A stretch of DNA of 64,000 nucleotides from Auanema rhodensis (Eukaryota > Nematoda > Chromadorea > Rhabditida > Rhabditidae). Positions within the stretch are counted from its first letter, which is position 1, and the number at the start of each line of letters is the position of its first letter. The DNA is taken from contig OZ059896.1 of NCBI GenBank assembly GCA_964057225.1, forward strand, positions 4,960,001 to 5,024,000, given 5' to 3'. The position numbers were made by a program, and so were the translations under genes. The notes beneath the pieces were generated by a model. That model was given only the letters and a program-made list of their open reading frames with translations, did not search any database and was not told the origin of the DNA. Of the stretch, positions 37,261 through 50,927 are shown piece after piece.

Positions 37261-40200
37261 ATGGACATGGAGAATCTAATTTTAAAAACCGCATCTCTTT
37301 ATCTTTCACGTGAAGCGAGTTACATACCAAGTGCACATCACGTGTACATTTAATTAGCATAAATTAAAGTTCACGTAAATTTCAAACTCATGGTTACCAT
37401 GCACCAATATCAATAAAATTTTGTTTTTAGACTAATATGGACATGGGGAATCTAATTTTGAAAACCGCATCTCTTTATCTTTCACGTGAAGCGAGTTACA
37501 TACCAAGTGCACATCACGTGTACATTTAATTAGCATAAATTAAAGTTCACGTAAATTTCAAACTCATGGTTACCATGCACCAATATCAATAAAAATTTGT
37601 TTTTAGACTAATATGGACATGGAGAATCTAATTTTAAAAACCGCATCTCTTTATCTTTCACGTGAAGCGAGTTACATACCAAGTGCACATCACGTGTACA
37701 TTTAATTAGCATAAATTAAAGTTCACGTAAATTTCAAACTCATGGTTACCATGCACCAATATCAATAAAAATTTGTTTTTAGACTAATATGGACATGGAG
37801 AATCTATTTTTAAAAACCGCATCTCTTTATCTTTCACGTGAAGCGAGTTACATACCAAGTGCACATCACGTGTACATTTAATTAGCATAAATTAAAGTTC
37901 ACGTAAATTTCAAACTCATGGTTACCATGCACCAATATCAATAAAAATTTGTTTTTAGACTAATATGGACATGGAGAATCTAATTTTAAAAACCGCATCT
38001 CTTTATCTTTCACGTGAAGCGAGTTACATACCAAGTGCACATCACGTGTACATTTAATTAGCATAAATTAAAGTTCACGTAAATTTCAAACTCATGGTTA
38101 CCATGCACCAATATCAATAAAATTTTGTTTTTAGACTAATATGGACATGGGGAATCTAATTTTGAAAACCGCATCTCTTTATCTTTCACGTGAAGCGAGT
38201 TACATACCAAGTGCACATCACGTGTACATTTAATTAGCATAAATTAAAGTTCACGTAAATTTCAAACTCATGGTTACCATGCACCAATATCAATAAAAAT
38301 TTGTTTTTAGACTAATATGGACATGGAGAATCTAATTTTAAAAACCGCATCTCTTTATCTTTCACGTGAAGCGAGTTACATACCAAGTGCACATCACGTG
38401 TACATTTAATTAGCATAAATTAAAGTTCACGTAAATTTCAAACTCATGGTTACCATGCACCAATATCAATAAAAATTTGTTTTTAGACTAATATGGACAT
38501 GGAGAATCTATTTTTAAAAACCGCATCTCTTTATCTTTCACGTGAAGCGAGTTACATACCAAGTGCACATCACGTGTACATTTAATTAGCATAAATTAAA
38601 GTTCACGTAAATTTCAAACTCATGGTTACCATGCACCAATATCAATAAAAATTTGTTTTTAGACTAATATGGACATGGAGAATCTAATTTTGAAAACCGC
38701 ATCTCTTTATCTTTCACGTGAAGCGAGTTACATACCAAGTGCACATCACGTGTACATTTAATTAGCATAAATTAAAGTTCACGTAAATTTCAAAGTCATG
38801 GTTACCATGCACCAATATCAATAAAATTTTGTTTTTAGACTAATATGGACATGAGGAATCTAATTTTGAAAACCGCATCTCTTTATCTTTCACGTGAAGC
38901 GAGTTACATACTAAGTGCACATCACATGTACATTTAATTAGCATAAATTAAAGTTCACGTAAATTTCAAACTCATGGTTACCATGCACCAATATCAATAA
39001 AAATTTGTTTTTAGACTAATATGGACATGGAGAATCTAATTTTGAAAACCGCATCTCTTTATCTTTCACGTGAAGCGAGTTACATACCAAGTGCACATCA
39101 CGTGTACATTTAATTAGCATAAATTAAAGTTCACGTAAATTTCAAACTCATGGTTACCATGCACCAATATCAATAAAAATTTGTTTTTAGACTAATATGG
39201 ACATGGAGAATCTATTTTTAAAAACCGCATCTCTTTATCTTTCACGTGAAGCGAGTTACATACCAAGTGCACATCACGTGTACATTTAATTAGCATAAAT
39301 TAAAGTTCACGTAAATTTCAAACTCATGGTTACCATGCACCAATATCAATAAAAATTTGTTTTTAGACTAATATGGACATGGGGAATCTAATTTTGAAAA
39401 CCGCATCTCTTTATCTTCCACGTGAAGCGAGTTACATACCAAGTGCACATCAAGTGTACATTTAATTAGCATAAATTAAAGTTCACGTAATTTTCAAAGT
39501 CATGGTTACCATGCACCAATATCAATAAAATTTTGTTTTTAGACTAATATGGACATGGGGAATCTAATTTTGAAAACCGCATCTCTTTATCTTCCACGTG
39601 AAGCGAGTTACATACCAAGTGCACATCAAGTGTACATTTAATTAGCATAAATTAAAGTTCACGTAAATTTCAAAGTCATGGTTACCATGCACCAATATCA
39701 ATAAAATTTTGTTTTTAGACTAATATGGACATGGGGAATCTAATTTTGAAAACCGCATCTCTTTATCTTTCACGTGAAGCGAGTTACATACCAAGTGCAC
39801 ATCACGTGTACATTTAATTAGCATAAATTAAAGTTCACGTAAATTTCAAACTCATGGTTACCATGCACCAATATCAATAAAAAATTGTTTTTAGACTAAT
39901 ATGGACATGGAGAATCTAATTTTGAAAACCGCATCTCTTTATCTTTCACGTGAAGCGAGTTACATACCAAGTGCACATCACGTGTACATTTAATTAGCAT
40001 AAATTAAAGTTCACGTAAATTTCAAACTCATGGTTACCATGCACCAATATCAATAAAAATTTGTTTTTAGACTAATATGGACATGGAGAATCTATTTTTA
40101 AAAACCGCATCTCTTTATCTTTCACGTGAAGCGAGTTACATACCAAGTGCACATCACGTGTACATTTAATTAGCATAAATTAAAGTTCACGTAAATTTCA

Positions 40201-40954
40201 AACTCATGGTTACCATGCACCAATATCAATAAAAATTTGTTTTTAGACTAATATGGACATGGGGAATCTAATTTTGAAAACCGCATCTCTTATCTTCCAC
40301 GTGAAGCGAGTTACATATCAAGTGCACATCACGTGTACATTTAATTAGCATAAATTAAAGTTCACGTAATTTTCAAAGTCATGGTTACCATGAACCAATA
40401 TCAATGAATATTTGTTTTTTGACTAATATGGACATGGGGAATCTAATTTTGAAAACCGCATCTATTTATCTTTCACGCGAAGCGAGTTACATACCAAGTG
40501 CACATCACGTGTACATTTAATTAGCATAAAGTAAAGTTCACGTAAATTTCAAACTCATGGTTACCATGCACCAATATCAATAAAAATTTGTTTTTAGACT
40601 AATATGGACATGGAGAATCTAATTTTGAAAACCGCATCTCTTTATCTTTCACGTGAAGCGAGTTACATACCAAGTGCACATCACGTGTACTTTTAATTAG
40701 CATAAATTAAAGTTCACGTAAATTTCAAACTCATGGTTACCATGCACCAATATCAATAAAAATTTGTTTTTAGACTAATATGGACATGGGGAATCTAATT
40801 TTGAGAACCGCATCTCTTATCTTCCACGTGAAGCGAGTTACATACCAAGTGCACATCACGTGTACATTTAATTAGCATAAATTAAAGTTCACGTAAATTT
40901 CAAAGTCATGGTTACCATGCACCAATATCAATAAAATTTTGTTTTTAGACTAAT
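37261..40954. repeat. Domain 3 HOR, 3,694 bp, copy 2
   Basis: Second copy of 33,567-37,260. It ends near 40,955, where ATGAGGAATC follows instead of the ATGGAGAATC that begins this unit. The sequence from there resembles the interior of the unit from about 38,850, so the next unit is truncated. Confidence 0.9.
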
Positions 40955-41533
40955 ATGGACATGAGGAATCTAATTTTGAAAACCGCATCTCTTTATCTTT
41001 CACGTGAAGCGAGTTACATACCAAGTGCACATCACGTGTACATTTAATTAGCATAAATTAAAGTTCACGTAAATTTCAAACTCATGGTTACCATGCACCA
41101 ATATCAATAAAAATTTGTTTTTAGACTAATATGGACATGGAGAATCTAATTTTGAAAACCGCATCTCTTTATCTTTCACGTGAAGCGAGTTACATACCAA
41201 GTGCACATCACGTGTACATTTAATTAGCATAAATTAAAGTTCACGTAAATTTCAAACTCATGGTTACCATGCACCAATATCAATAAAAATTTGTTTTTAG
41301 ACTAATATGGACATGGAGAATCTATTTTTAAAAACCGCATCTCTTTATCTTTCACGTGAAGCGAGTTACATACCAAGTGCACATCACGTGTACATTTAAT
41401 TAGCATAAATTAAAGTTCACGTAAATTTCAAACTCATGGTTACCATGCACCAATATCAATAAAAATTTGTTTTTAGACTAATATGGACATGGAGAATCTA
41501 ATTTTGAAAACCGCATCTCTTTATCTTTCACGT

Positions 41534-44500
41534 GAAGCGAGTTACATACCAAGTGCACATCACGTGTACTTTTAATTAGCATAAATTAAAGTTCACGTAA
41601 ATTTCAAACTCATGGTTACCATGCACCAATATCAATAAAAATTTGTTTTTAGACTAATATGGACATGGGGAATCTAATTTTGAAAACCGCATCTCTTATC
41701 TTCCACGTGAAGCGAGTTACATACCAAGTGCACATCACGTGTACATTTAATTAGCATAAATTAAAGTTCACGTAATTTTCAAAGTCATGGTTACCATGAA
41801 CCAATATCAATGAATATTTGTTTTTAGACTAATATGGACATGGGGAATCTAATTTTGAAAACCGCATCTATTTATCTTTCACGCGAAGCGAGTTACATAC
41901 CAAGTGCACATCACGTGTACATTTAATTAGCATAAAGTAAAGTTCACGTAAATTTCAAACTCATGGTTACCATGCACCAATATCAATAAAAATTTGTTTT
42001 TAGACTAATATGGACATGGAGAATCTAATTTTGAAAACCGCATCTCTTTATCTTTCACGTGAAGCGAGTTACATACCAAGTGTACATCACGTGTACATTT
42101 AATTAGCATAAATTAAAGTTCACGTAAATTTCAAACTCATGGTTACCATGCACCAATATCAATAAAAATTTGTTTTTAGACTAATATGGACATGGGGAAT
42201 CTAATTTTGAAAACCACATCTCTTTATCTTCCACGTGAAGCGAGTTACATACCAAGTGCACATCAAGTGTACATTTAATTAGCATAAATTAAAGTTCACG
42301 TAATTTTCAAAGTCATGGTTACCATGAACCAATATCAATGAATATTTGTTTTTAGACTAATATGGACATGGGGAATCTAATTTTGAAAACCGCATCTATT
42401 TATCTTTCACGCGAAGCGAGTTACATACCAAGTGCACATCACCTGTACATTTAATTAGCATAAAGTAAAGTTCACGTAAATTTCAAACTCATGGTTACCA
42501 TGCACCAATATCAATAAAAATTTGTTTTTAGACTAATATGGACATGAGGAATCTAATTTTGAAAAACGCATCTCTTTATCTTTCACGTGAAGCGAGTTAC
42601 ATACCAAGTGCACATCACGTGTACATTTAATTAGCATAAATTAAAGTTCACGTAAATTTCAAAGTCATGGTTACCATGCACCAATATCAATAAAATTTTG
42701 TTTTTAGACTAATATGGACATGGGGAATCTAATTTTGAAAACCGCATCTCTTTATCTTTCACGTGAAGCGAGTTACAAACCAAGTGCACATCACGTGTAC
42801 ATTTAATTAGCATAAATTAAAGTTCACGTAAATTTCAAACTCATGGTTACCATGCACCAATATCAATAAAAATTTGTTTTTAGACTAATATGGACATGGA
42901 GAATCTAATTTTGAAAACCGCATCTCTTTATCTTTCACGTGAAGCGAGTTACATACCAAGTGCACATCACGTGTACATTTAATTAGCATAAATTAAAGTT
43001 CACGTAAATTTCAAACTCATGGTTACCATGCACCAATATCAATAAAAATTTGTTTTTAGACTAATATGGACATGGAGAATCTAATTTTAAAAACCGCATC
43101 TCTTTATCTTTCACGTGAAGCGAGTTACATACCAAGTGCACATCACGTGTACATTTAATTAGCATAAATTAAAGTTCACGTAAATTTCAAAGTCATGGTT
43201 ACCATGCACCAATATCAATAAAATTTTGTTTTTAGACTAATATGGACATGGGGAATCTAATTTTGAAAACCGCATCTCTTTATCTTTCACGTGAAGCGAG
43301 TTACATACCAAGTGCACATCACGTGTACATTTAATTAGCATAAATTAAAGTTCACGTAAATTTCAAACTCATGGTTACCATGCACCAATATCAATAAAAA
43401 ATTGTTTTTAGACTAATATGGACATGGAGAATCTAATTTTGAAAACCGCATCTCTTTATCTTTCACGTGAAGCGAGTTACATACCAAGTGCACATCACGT
43501 GTACATTTAATTAGCATAAATTAAAGTTCACGTAAATTTCAAACTCATGGTTACCATGCACCAATATCAATAAAAATTTGTTTTTAGACTAATATGGACA
43601 TGGAGAATCTATTTTTAAAAACCGCATCTCTTTATCTTTCACGTGAAGCGAGTTACATACCAAGTGCACATCACGTGTACATTTAATTAGCATAAATTAA
43701 AGTTCACGTAAATTTCAAACTCATGGTTACCATGCACCAATATCAATAAAAATTTGTTTTTAGACTAATATGGACATGGGGAATCTAATTTTGAAAACCG
43801 CATCTCTTATCTTCCACGTGAAGCGAGTTACATACCAAGTGCACATCACGTGTACATTTAATTAGCATAAATTAAAGTTCACGTAATTTTCAAAGTCATG
43901 GTTACCATGAACCAATATCAATGAATATTTGTTTTTTGACTAATATGGACATGGGGAATCTAATTTTGAAAACCGCATCTATTTATCTTTCACGCGAAGC
44001 GAGTTACATACCAAGTGCACATCACGTGTACATTTAATTAGCATAAAGTAAAGTTCACGTAAATTTCAAACTCATGGTTACCATGCACCAATATCAATAA
44101 AAATTTGTTTTTAGACTAATATGGACATGGAGAATCTAATTTTGAAAACCGCATCTCTTTATCTTTCACGTGAAGCGAGTTACATACCAAGTGCACATCA
44201 CGTGTACTTTTAATTAGCATAAATTAAAGTTCACGTAAATTTCAAACTCATGGTTACCATGCACCAATATCAATAAAAATTTGTTTTTAGACTAATATGG
44301 ACATGGGGAATCTAATTTTGAGAACCGCATCTCTCATCTTCCACGTGAAGCGAGTTACATACCAAGTGCACATCACGTGTACATTTAATTAGCATAAATT
44401 AAAGTTCACGTAAATTTCATAGTCATGGTTACCATGCACCAATATCAATAAAATTTTGTTTTTAGACTAATATGGACATGAGGAATCTAATTTTGAAAAC

Positions 44501-45828
44501 CGCATCTCTTTATCTTTCACGTGAAGCGAGTTACATACCAAGTGCACATCACGTGTACATTTAATTAGCATAAATTAAAGTTCACGTAAATTTCAAACTC
44601 ATGGTTACCATGCACCAATATCAATAAAAATTTGTTTTTAGACTAATATGGACATGGAGAATCTAATTTTGAAAACCGCATCTCTTTATCTTTCACGTGA
44701 AGCGAGTTACATACCAAGTGCACATCACGTGTACATTTAATTAGCATAAATTAAAGTTCACGTAAATTTCAAACTCATGGTTACCATGCACCAATATCAA
44801 TAAAAATTTGTTTTTAGACTAATATGGACATGGAGAATCTATTTTTAAAAACCGCATCTCTTTATCTTTCACGTGAAGCGAGTTACATACCAAGTGCACA
44901 TCACGTGTACATTTAATTAGCATAAATTAAAGTTCACGTAAATTTCAAACTCATGGTTACCATGCACCAATATCAATAGAAATTTGTTTTTAGACTAATA
45001 TGGACATGGAGAATCTAATTTTGAAAACCGCATCTCTTTATCTTTCACGTGAAGCGAGTTACATACCAAGTGCACATCACGTGTACTTTTAATTAGCATA
45101 AATTAAAGTTCACGTAAATTTCAAACTCATGGTTACCATGCACCAATATCAATAAAAATTTGTTTTTAGACTAATATGGACATGGGGAATCTAATTTTGA
45201 AAACCGCATCTCTTATCTTCCACGTGAAGCGAGTTACATACCAAGTGCACATCACGTGTACATTTAATTAGCATAAATTAAAGTTCACGTAATTTTCAAA
45301 GTCATGGTTACCATGAACCAATATCAATGAATATTTGTTTTTAGACTAATATGGACATGGGGAATCTAATTTTGAAAACCGCATCTATTTATCTTTCACG
45401 CGAAGCGAGTTACATACCAAGTGCACATCACGTGTACATTTAATTAGCATAAAGTAAAGTTCACGTAAATTTCAAACTCATGGTTACCATGCACCAATAT
45501 CAATAAAAATTTGTTTTTAGACTAATATGGACATGGAGAATCTAATTTTGAAAACCGCATCTCTTTATCTTTCACGTGAAGCGAGTTACATACCAAGTGT
45601 ACATCACGTGTACATTTAATTAGCATAAATTAAAGTTCACGTAAATTTCAAACTCATGGTTACCATGCACCAATATCAATAAAAATTTGTTTTTAGACTA
45701 ATATGGACATGGGGAATCTAATTTTGAAAACCGCATCTCTTTATCTTCCACGTGAAGCGAGTTACATACCAAGTGCACATCAAGTGTACATTTAATTAGC
45801 ATAAATTAAAGTTCACGTAAATTTCAAA
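41534..45828. repeat. Domain 3 segmental duplication, first copy (offset 5,099 bp)
   Basis: Matches 46,633-50,927 at an offset of 5,099 bp (29 x 176 - 5). Paired rare alleles are AAACCACATCTC near 42,211/47,310, ATCACCTGTAC near 42,439/47,538, GTTACAAACC at 42,772/47,871 and TTTCATAGTC near 44,416/49,515, plus the 175-bp monomers at 41,694/46,793, 43,805/48,904, 44,332/49,431 and 45,211/50,310. A private difference is ATAGAAATTTG near 44,978. Confidence 0.88.
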
Positions 45829-46632
45829 CTCATGGTTACCATGCACCAATATCAATAAAAATTTGTTTTTAGACTAATATGGACATGGAGAATCTAATTT
45901 TGAAAACCGCATCTCTTTATCTTTCACGTGAAGCGAGTTACATACCAAGTGCACATCACGTGTACATTTAATTAGCATAAATTAAAGTTCACGTAAATTT
46001 CAAACTCATGGTTACCATGCACCAATATCAATAAAAATTTGTTTTTAGACTAATATGGACATGGAGAATCTAATTTTGAAAACCGCATCTCTTTATCTTT
46101 CACGTGAAGCGAGTTACATACCAAGTGCACATCACGTGTACATTTAATTAGCATAAATTAAAGTTCACGTAAATTTCAAACTCATGGTTACCATGCACCA
46201 ATATCAATAAAAATTTGTTTTTAGACTAATATGGACATGGAGAATCTATTTTTAAAAACCGCATCTCTTTATCTTTCACGTGAAGCGAGTTACATACCAA
46301 GTGCACATCACGTGTACATTTAATTAGCATAAATTAAAGTTCACGTAAATTTCAAACTCATGGTTACCATGCACCAATATCAATAAAAATTTGTTTTTAG
46401 ACTAATATGGACATGGGGAATCTAATTTTGAAAACCGCATCTCTTATCTTCCACGTGAAGCGAGTTACATACCAAGTGCACATCACGTGTACATTTAATT
46501 AGCATAAATTAAAGTTCACGTAAATTTCAAACTCATGGTTACCATGAACCAATATCAATGAATATTTGTTTTTTGACTAATATGGACATGGGGAATCTAA
46601 TTTTGAAAACCGCATCTATTTATCTTTCACGC

Positions 46633-49600
46633 GAAGCGAGTTACATACCAAGTGCACATCACGTGTACTTTTAATTAGCATAAATTAAAGTTCACGTAAA
46701 TTTCAAACTCATGGTTACCATGCACCAATATCAATAAAAATTTGTTTTTAGACTAATATGGACATGGGGAATCTAATTTTGAAAACCGCATCTCTTATCT
46801 TCCACGTGAAGCGAGTTACATACCAAGTGCACATCACGTGTACATTTAATTAGCATAAATTAAAGTTCACGTAATTTTCAAAGTCATGGTTACCATGAAC
46901 CAATATCAATGAATATTTGTTTTTAGACTAATATGGACATGGGGAATCTAATTTTGAAAACCGCATCTATTTATCTTTCACGCGAAGCGAGTTACATACC
47001 AAGTGCACATCACGTGTACATTTAATTAGCATAAAGTAAAGTTCACGTAAATTTCAAACTCATGGTTACCATGCACCAATATCAATAAAAATTTGTTTTT
47101 AGACTAATATGGACATGGAGAATCTAATTTTGAAAACCGCATCTCTTTATCTTTCACGTGAAGCGAGTTACATACCAAGTGTACATCACGTGTACATTTA
47201 ATTAGCATAAATTAAAGTTCACGTAAATTTCAAACTCATGGTTACCATGCACCAATATCAATAAAAATTTGTTTTTAGACTAATATGGACATGGGGAATC
47301 TAATTTTGAAAACCACATCTCTTTATCTTCCACGTGAAGCGAGTTACATACCAAGTGCACATCAAGTGTACATTTAATTAGCATAAATTAAAGTTCACGT
47401 AATTTTCAAAGTCATGGTTACCATGAACCAATATCAATGAATATTTGTTTTTAGACTAATATGGACATGGGGAATCTAATTTTGAAAACCGCATCTATTT
47501 ATCTTTCACGCGAAGCGAGTTACATACCAAGTGCACATCACCTGTACATTTAATTAGCATAAAGTAAAGTTCACGTAAATTTCAAACTCATGGTTACCAT
47601 GCACCAATATCAATAAAAATTTGTTTTTAGACTAATATGGACATGAGGAATCTAATTTTGAAAAACGCATCTCTTTATCTTTCACGTGAAGCGAGTTACA
47701 TACCAAGTGCACATCACGTGTACATTTAATTAGCATAAATTAAAGTTCACGTAAATTTCAAAGTCATGGTTACCATGCACCAATATCAATAAAATTTTGT
47801 TTTTAGACTAATATGGACATGGGGAATCTAATTTTGAAAACCGCATCTCTTTATCTTTCACGTGAAGCGAGTTACAAACCAAGTGCACATCACGTGTACA
47901 TTTAATTAGCATAAATTAAAGTTCACGTAAATTTCAAACTCATGGTTACCATGCACCAATATCAATAAAAATTTGTTTTTAGACTAATATGGACATGGAG
48001 AATCTAATTTTGAAAACCGCATCTCTTTATCTTTCACGTGAAGCGAGTTACATACCAAGTGCACATCACGTGTACATTTAATTAGCATAAATTAAAGTTC
48101 ACGTAAATTTCAAACTCATGGTTACCATGCACCAATATCAATAAAAATTTGTTTTTAGACTAATATGGACATGGAGAATCTAATTTTAAAAACCGCATCT
48201 CTTTATCTTTCACGTGAAGCGAGTTACATACCAAGTGCACATCACGTGTACATTTAATTAGCATAAATTAAAGTTCACGTAAATTTCAAAGTCATGGTTA
48301 CCATGCACCAATATCAATAAAATTTTGTTTTTAGACTAATATGGACATGGGGAATCTAATTTTGAAAACCGCATCTCTTTATCTTTCACGTGAAGCGAGT
48401 TACATACCAAGTGCACATCACGTGTACATTTAATTAGCATAAATTAAAGTTCACGTAAATTTCAAACTCATGGTTACCATGCACCAATATCAATAAAAAA
48501 TTGTTTTTAGACTAATATGGACATGGAGAATCTAATTTTGAAAACCGCATCTCTTTATCTTTCACGTGAAGCGAGTTACATACCAAGTGCACATCACGTG
48601 TACATTTAATTAGCATAAATTAAAGTTCACGTAAATTTCAAACTCATGGTTACCATGCACCAATATCAATAAAAATTTGTTTTTAGACTAATATGGACAT
48701 GGAGAATCTATTTTTAAAAACCGCATCTCTTTATCTTTCACGTGAAGCGAGTTACATACCAAGTGCACATCACGTGTACATTTAATTAGCATAAATTAAA
48801 GTTCACGTAAATTTCAAACTCATGGTTACCATGCACCAATATCAATAAAAATTTGTTTTTAGACTAATATGGACATGGGGAATCTAATTTTGAAAACCGC
48901 ATCTCTTATCTTCCACGTGAAGCGAGTTACATACCAAGTGCACATCACGTGTACATTTAATTAGCATAAATTAAAGTTCACGTAATTTTCAAAGTCATGG
49001 TTACCATGAACCAATATCAATGAATATTTGTTTTTTGACTAATATGGACATGGGGAATCTAATTTTGAAAACCGCATCTATTTATCTTTCACGCGAAGCG
49101 AGTTACATACCAAGTGCACATCACGTGTACATTTAATTAGCATAAAGTAAAGTTCACGTAAATTTCAAACTCATGGTTACCATGCACCAATATCAATAAA
49201 AATTTGTTTTTAGACTAATATGGACATGGAGAATCTAATTTTGAAAACCGCATCTCTTTATCTTTCACGTGAAGCGAGTTACATACCAAGTGCACATCAC
49301 GTGTACTTTTAATTAGCATAAATTAAAGTTCACGTAAATTTCAAACTCATGGTTACCATGCACCAATATCAATAAAAATTTGTTTTTAGACTAATATGGA
49401 CATGGGGAATCTAATTTTGAGAACCGCATCTCTCATCTTCCACGTGAAGCGAGTTACATACCAAGTGCACATCACGTGTACATTTAATTAGCATAAATTA
49501 AAGTTCACGTAAATTTCATAGTCATGGTTACCATGCACCAATATCAATAAAATTTTGTTTTTAGACTAATATGGACATGAGGAATCTAATTTTGAAAACC

Positions 49601-50927
49601 GCATCTCTTTATCTTTCACGTGAAGCGAGTTACATACCAAGTGCACATCACGTGTACATTTAATTAGCATAAATTAAAGTTCACGTAAATTTCAAACTCA
49701 TGGTTACCATGCACCAATATCAATAAAAATTTGTTTTTAGACTAATATGGACATGGAGAATCTAATTTTGAAAACCGCATCTCTTTATCTTTCACGTGAA
49801 GCGAGTTACATACCAAGTGCACATCACGTGTACATTTAATTAGCATAAATTAAAGTTCACGTAAATTTCAAACTCATGGTTACCATGCACCAATATCAAT
49901 AAAAATTTGTTTTTAGACTAATATGGACATGGAGAATCTATTTTTAAAAACCGCATCTCTTTATCTTTCACGTGAAGCGAGTTACATACCAAGTGCACAT
50001 CACGTGTACATTTAATTAGCATAAATTAAAGTTCACGTAAATTTCAAACTCATGGTTACCATGCACCAATATCAATAAAAATTTGTTTTTAGACTAATAT
50101 GGACATGGAGAATCTAATTTTGAAAACCGCATCTCTTTATCTTTCACGTGAAGCGAGTTACATACCAAGTGCACATCACGTGTACTTTTAATTAGCATAA
50201 ATTAAAGTTCACGTAAATTTCAAACTCATGGTTACCATGCACCAATATCAATAAAAATTTGTTTTTAGACTAATATGGACATGGGGAATCTAATTTTGAA
50301 AACCGCATCTCTTATCTTCCACGTGAAGCGAGTTACATACCAAGTGCACATCACGTGTACATTTAATTAGCATAAATTAAAGTTCACGTAATTTTCAAAG
50401 TCATGGTTACCATGAACCAATATCAATGAATATTTGTTTTTAGACTAATATGGACATGGGGAATCTAATTTTGAAAACCGCATCTATTTATCTTTCACGC
50501 GAAGCGAGTTACATACCAAGTGCACATCACGTGTACATTTAATTAGCATAAAGTAAAGTTCACGTAAATTTCAAACTCATGGTTACCATGCACCAATATC
50601 AATAAAAATTTGTTTTTAGACTAATATGGACATGGAGAATCTAATTTTGAAAACCGCATCTCTTTATCTTTCACGTGAAGCGAGTTACATACCAAGTGTA
50701 CATCACGTGTACATTTAATTAGCATAAATTAAAGTTCACGTAAATTTCAAACTCATGGTTACCATGCACCAATATCAATAAAAATTTGTTTTTAGACTAA
50801 TATGGACATGGGGAATCTAATTTTGAAAACCGCATCTCTTTATCTTCCACGTGAAGCGAGTTACATACCAAGTGCACATCAAGTGTACATTTAATTAGCA
50901 TAAATTAAAGTTCACGTAAATTTCAAA
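46633..50927. repeat. Domain 3 segmental duplication, second copy
   Basis: Second copy of 41,534-45,828. The match begins just after CACGCG (near 46,631) against CACGTG in the first copy. It ends where this copy has AAAGTC and the first has AAACTC. About 800 bp (45,829-46,632) lies between the copies and includes a 175-bp monomer at 46,442. Confidence 0.88.
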
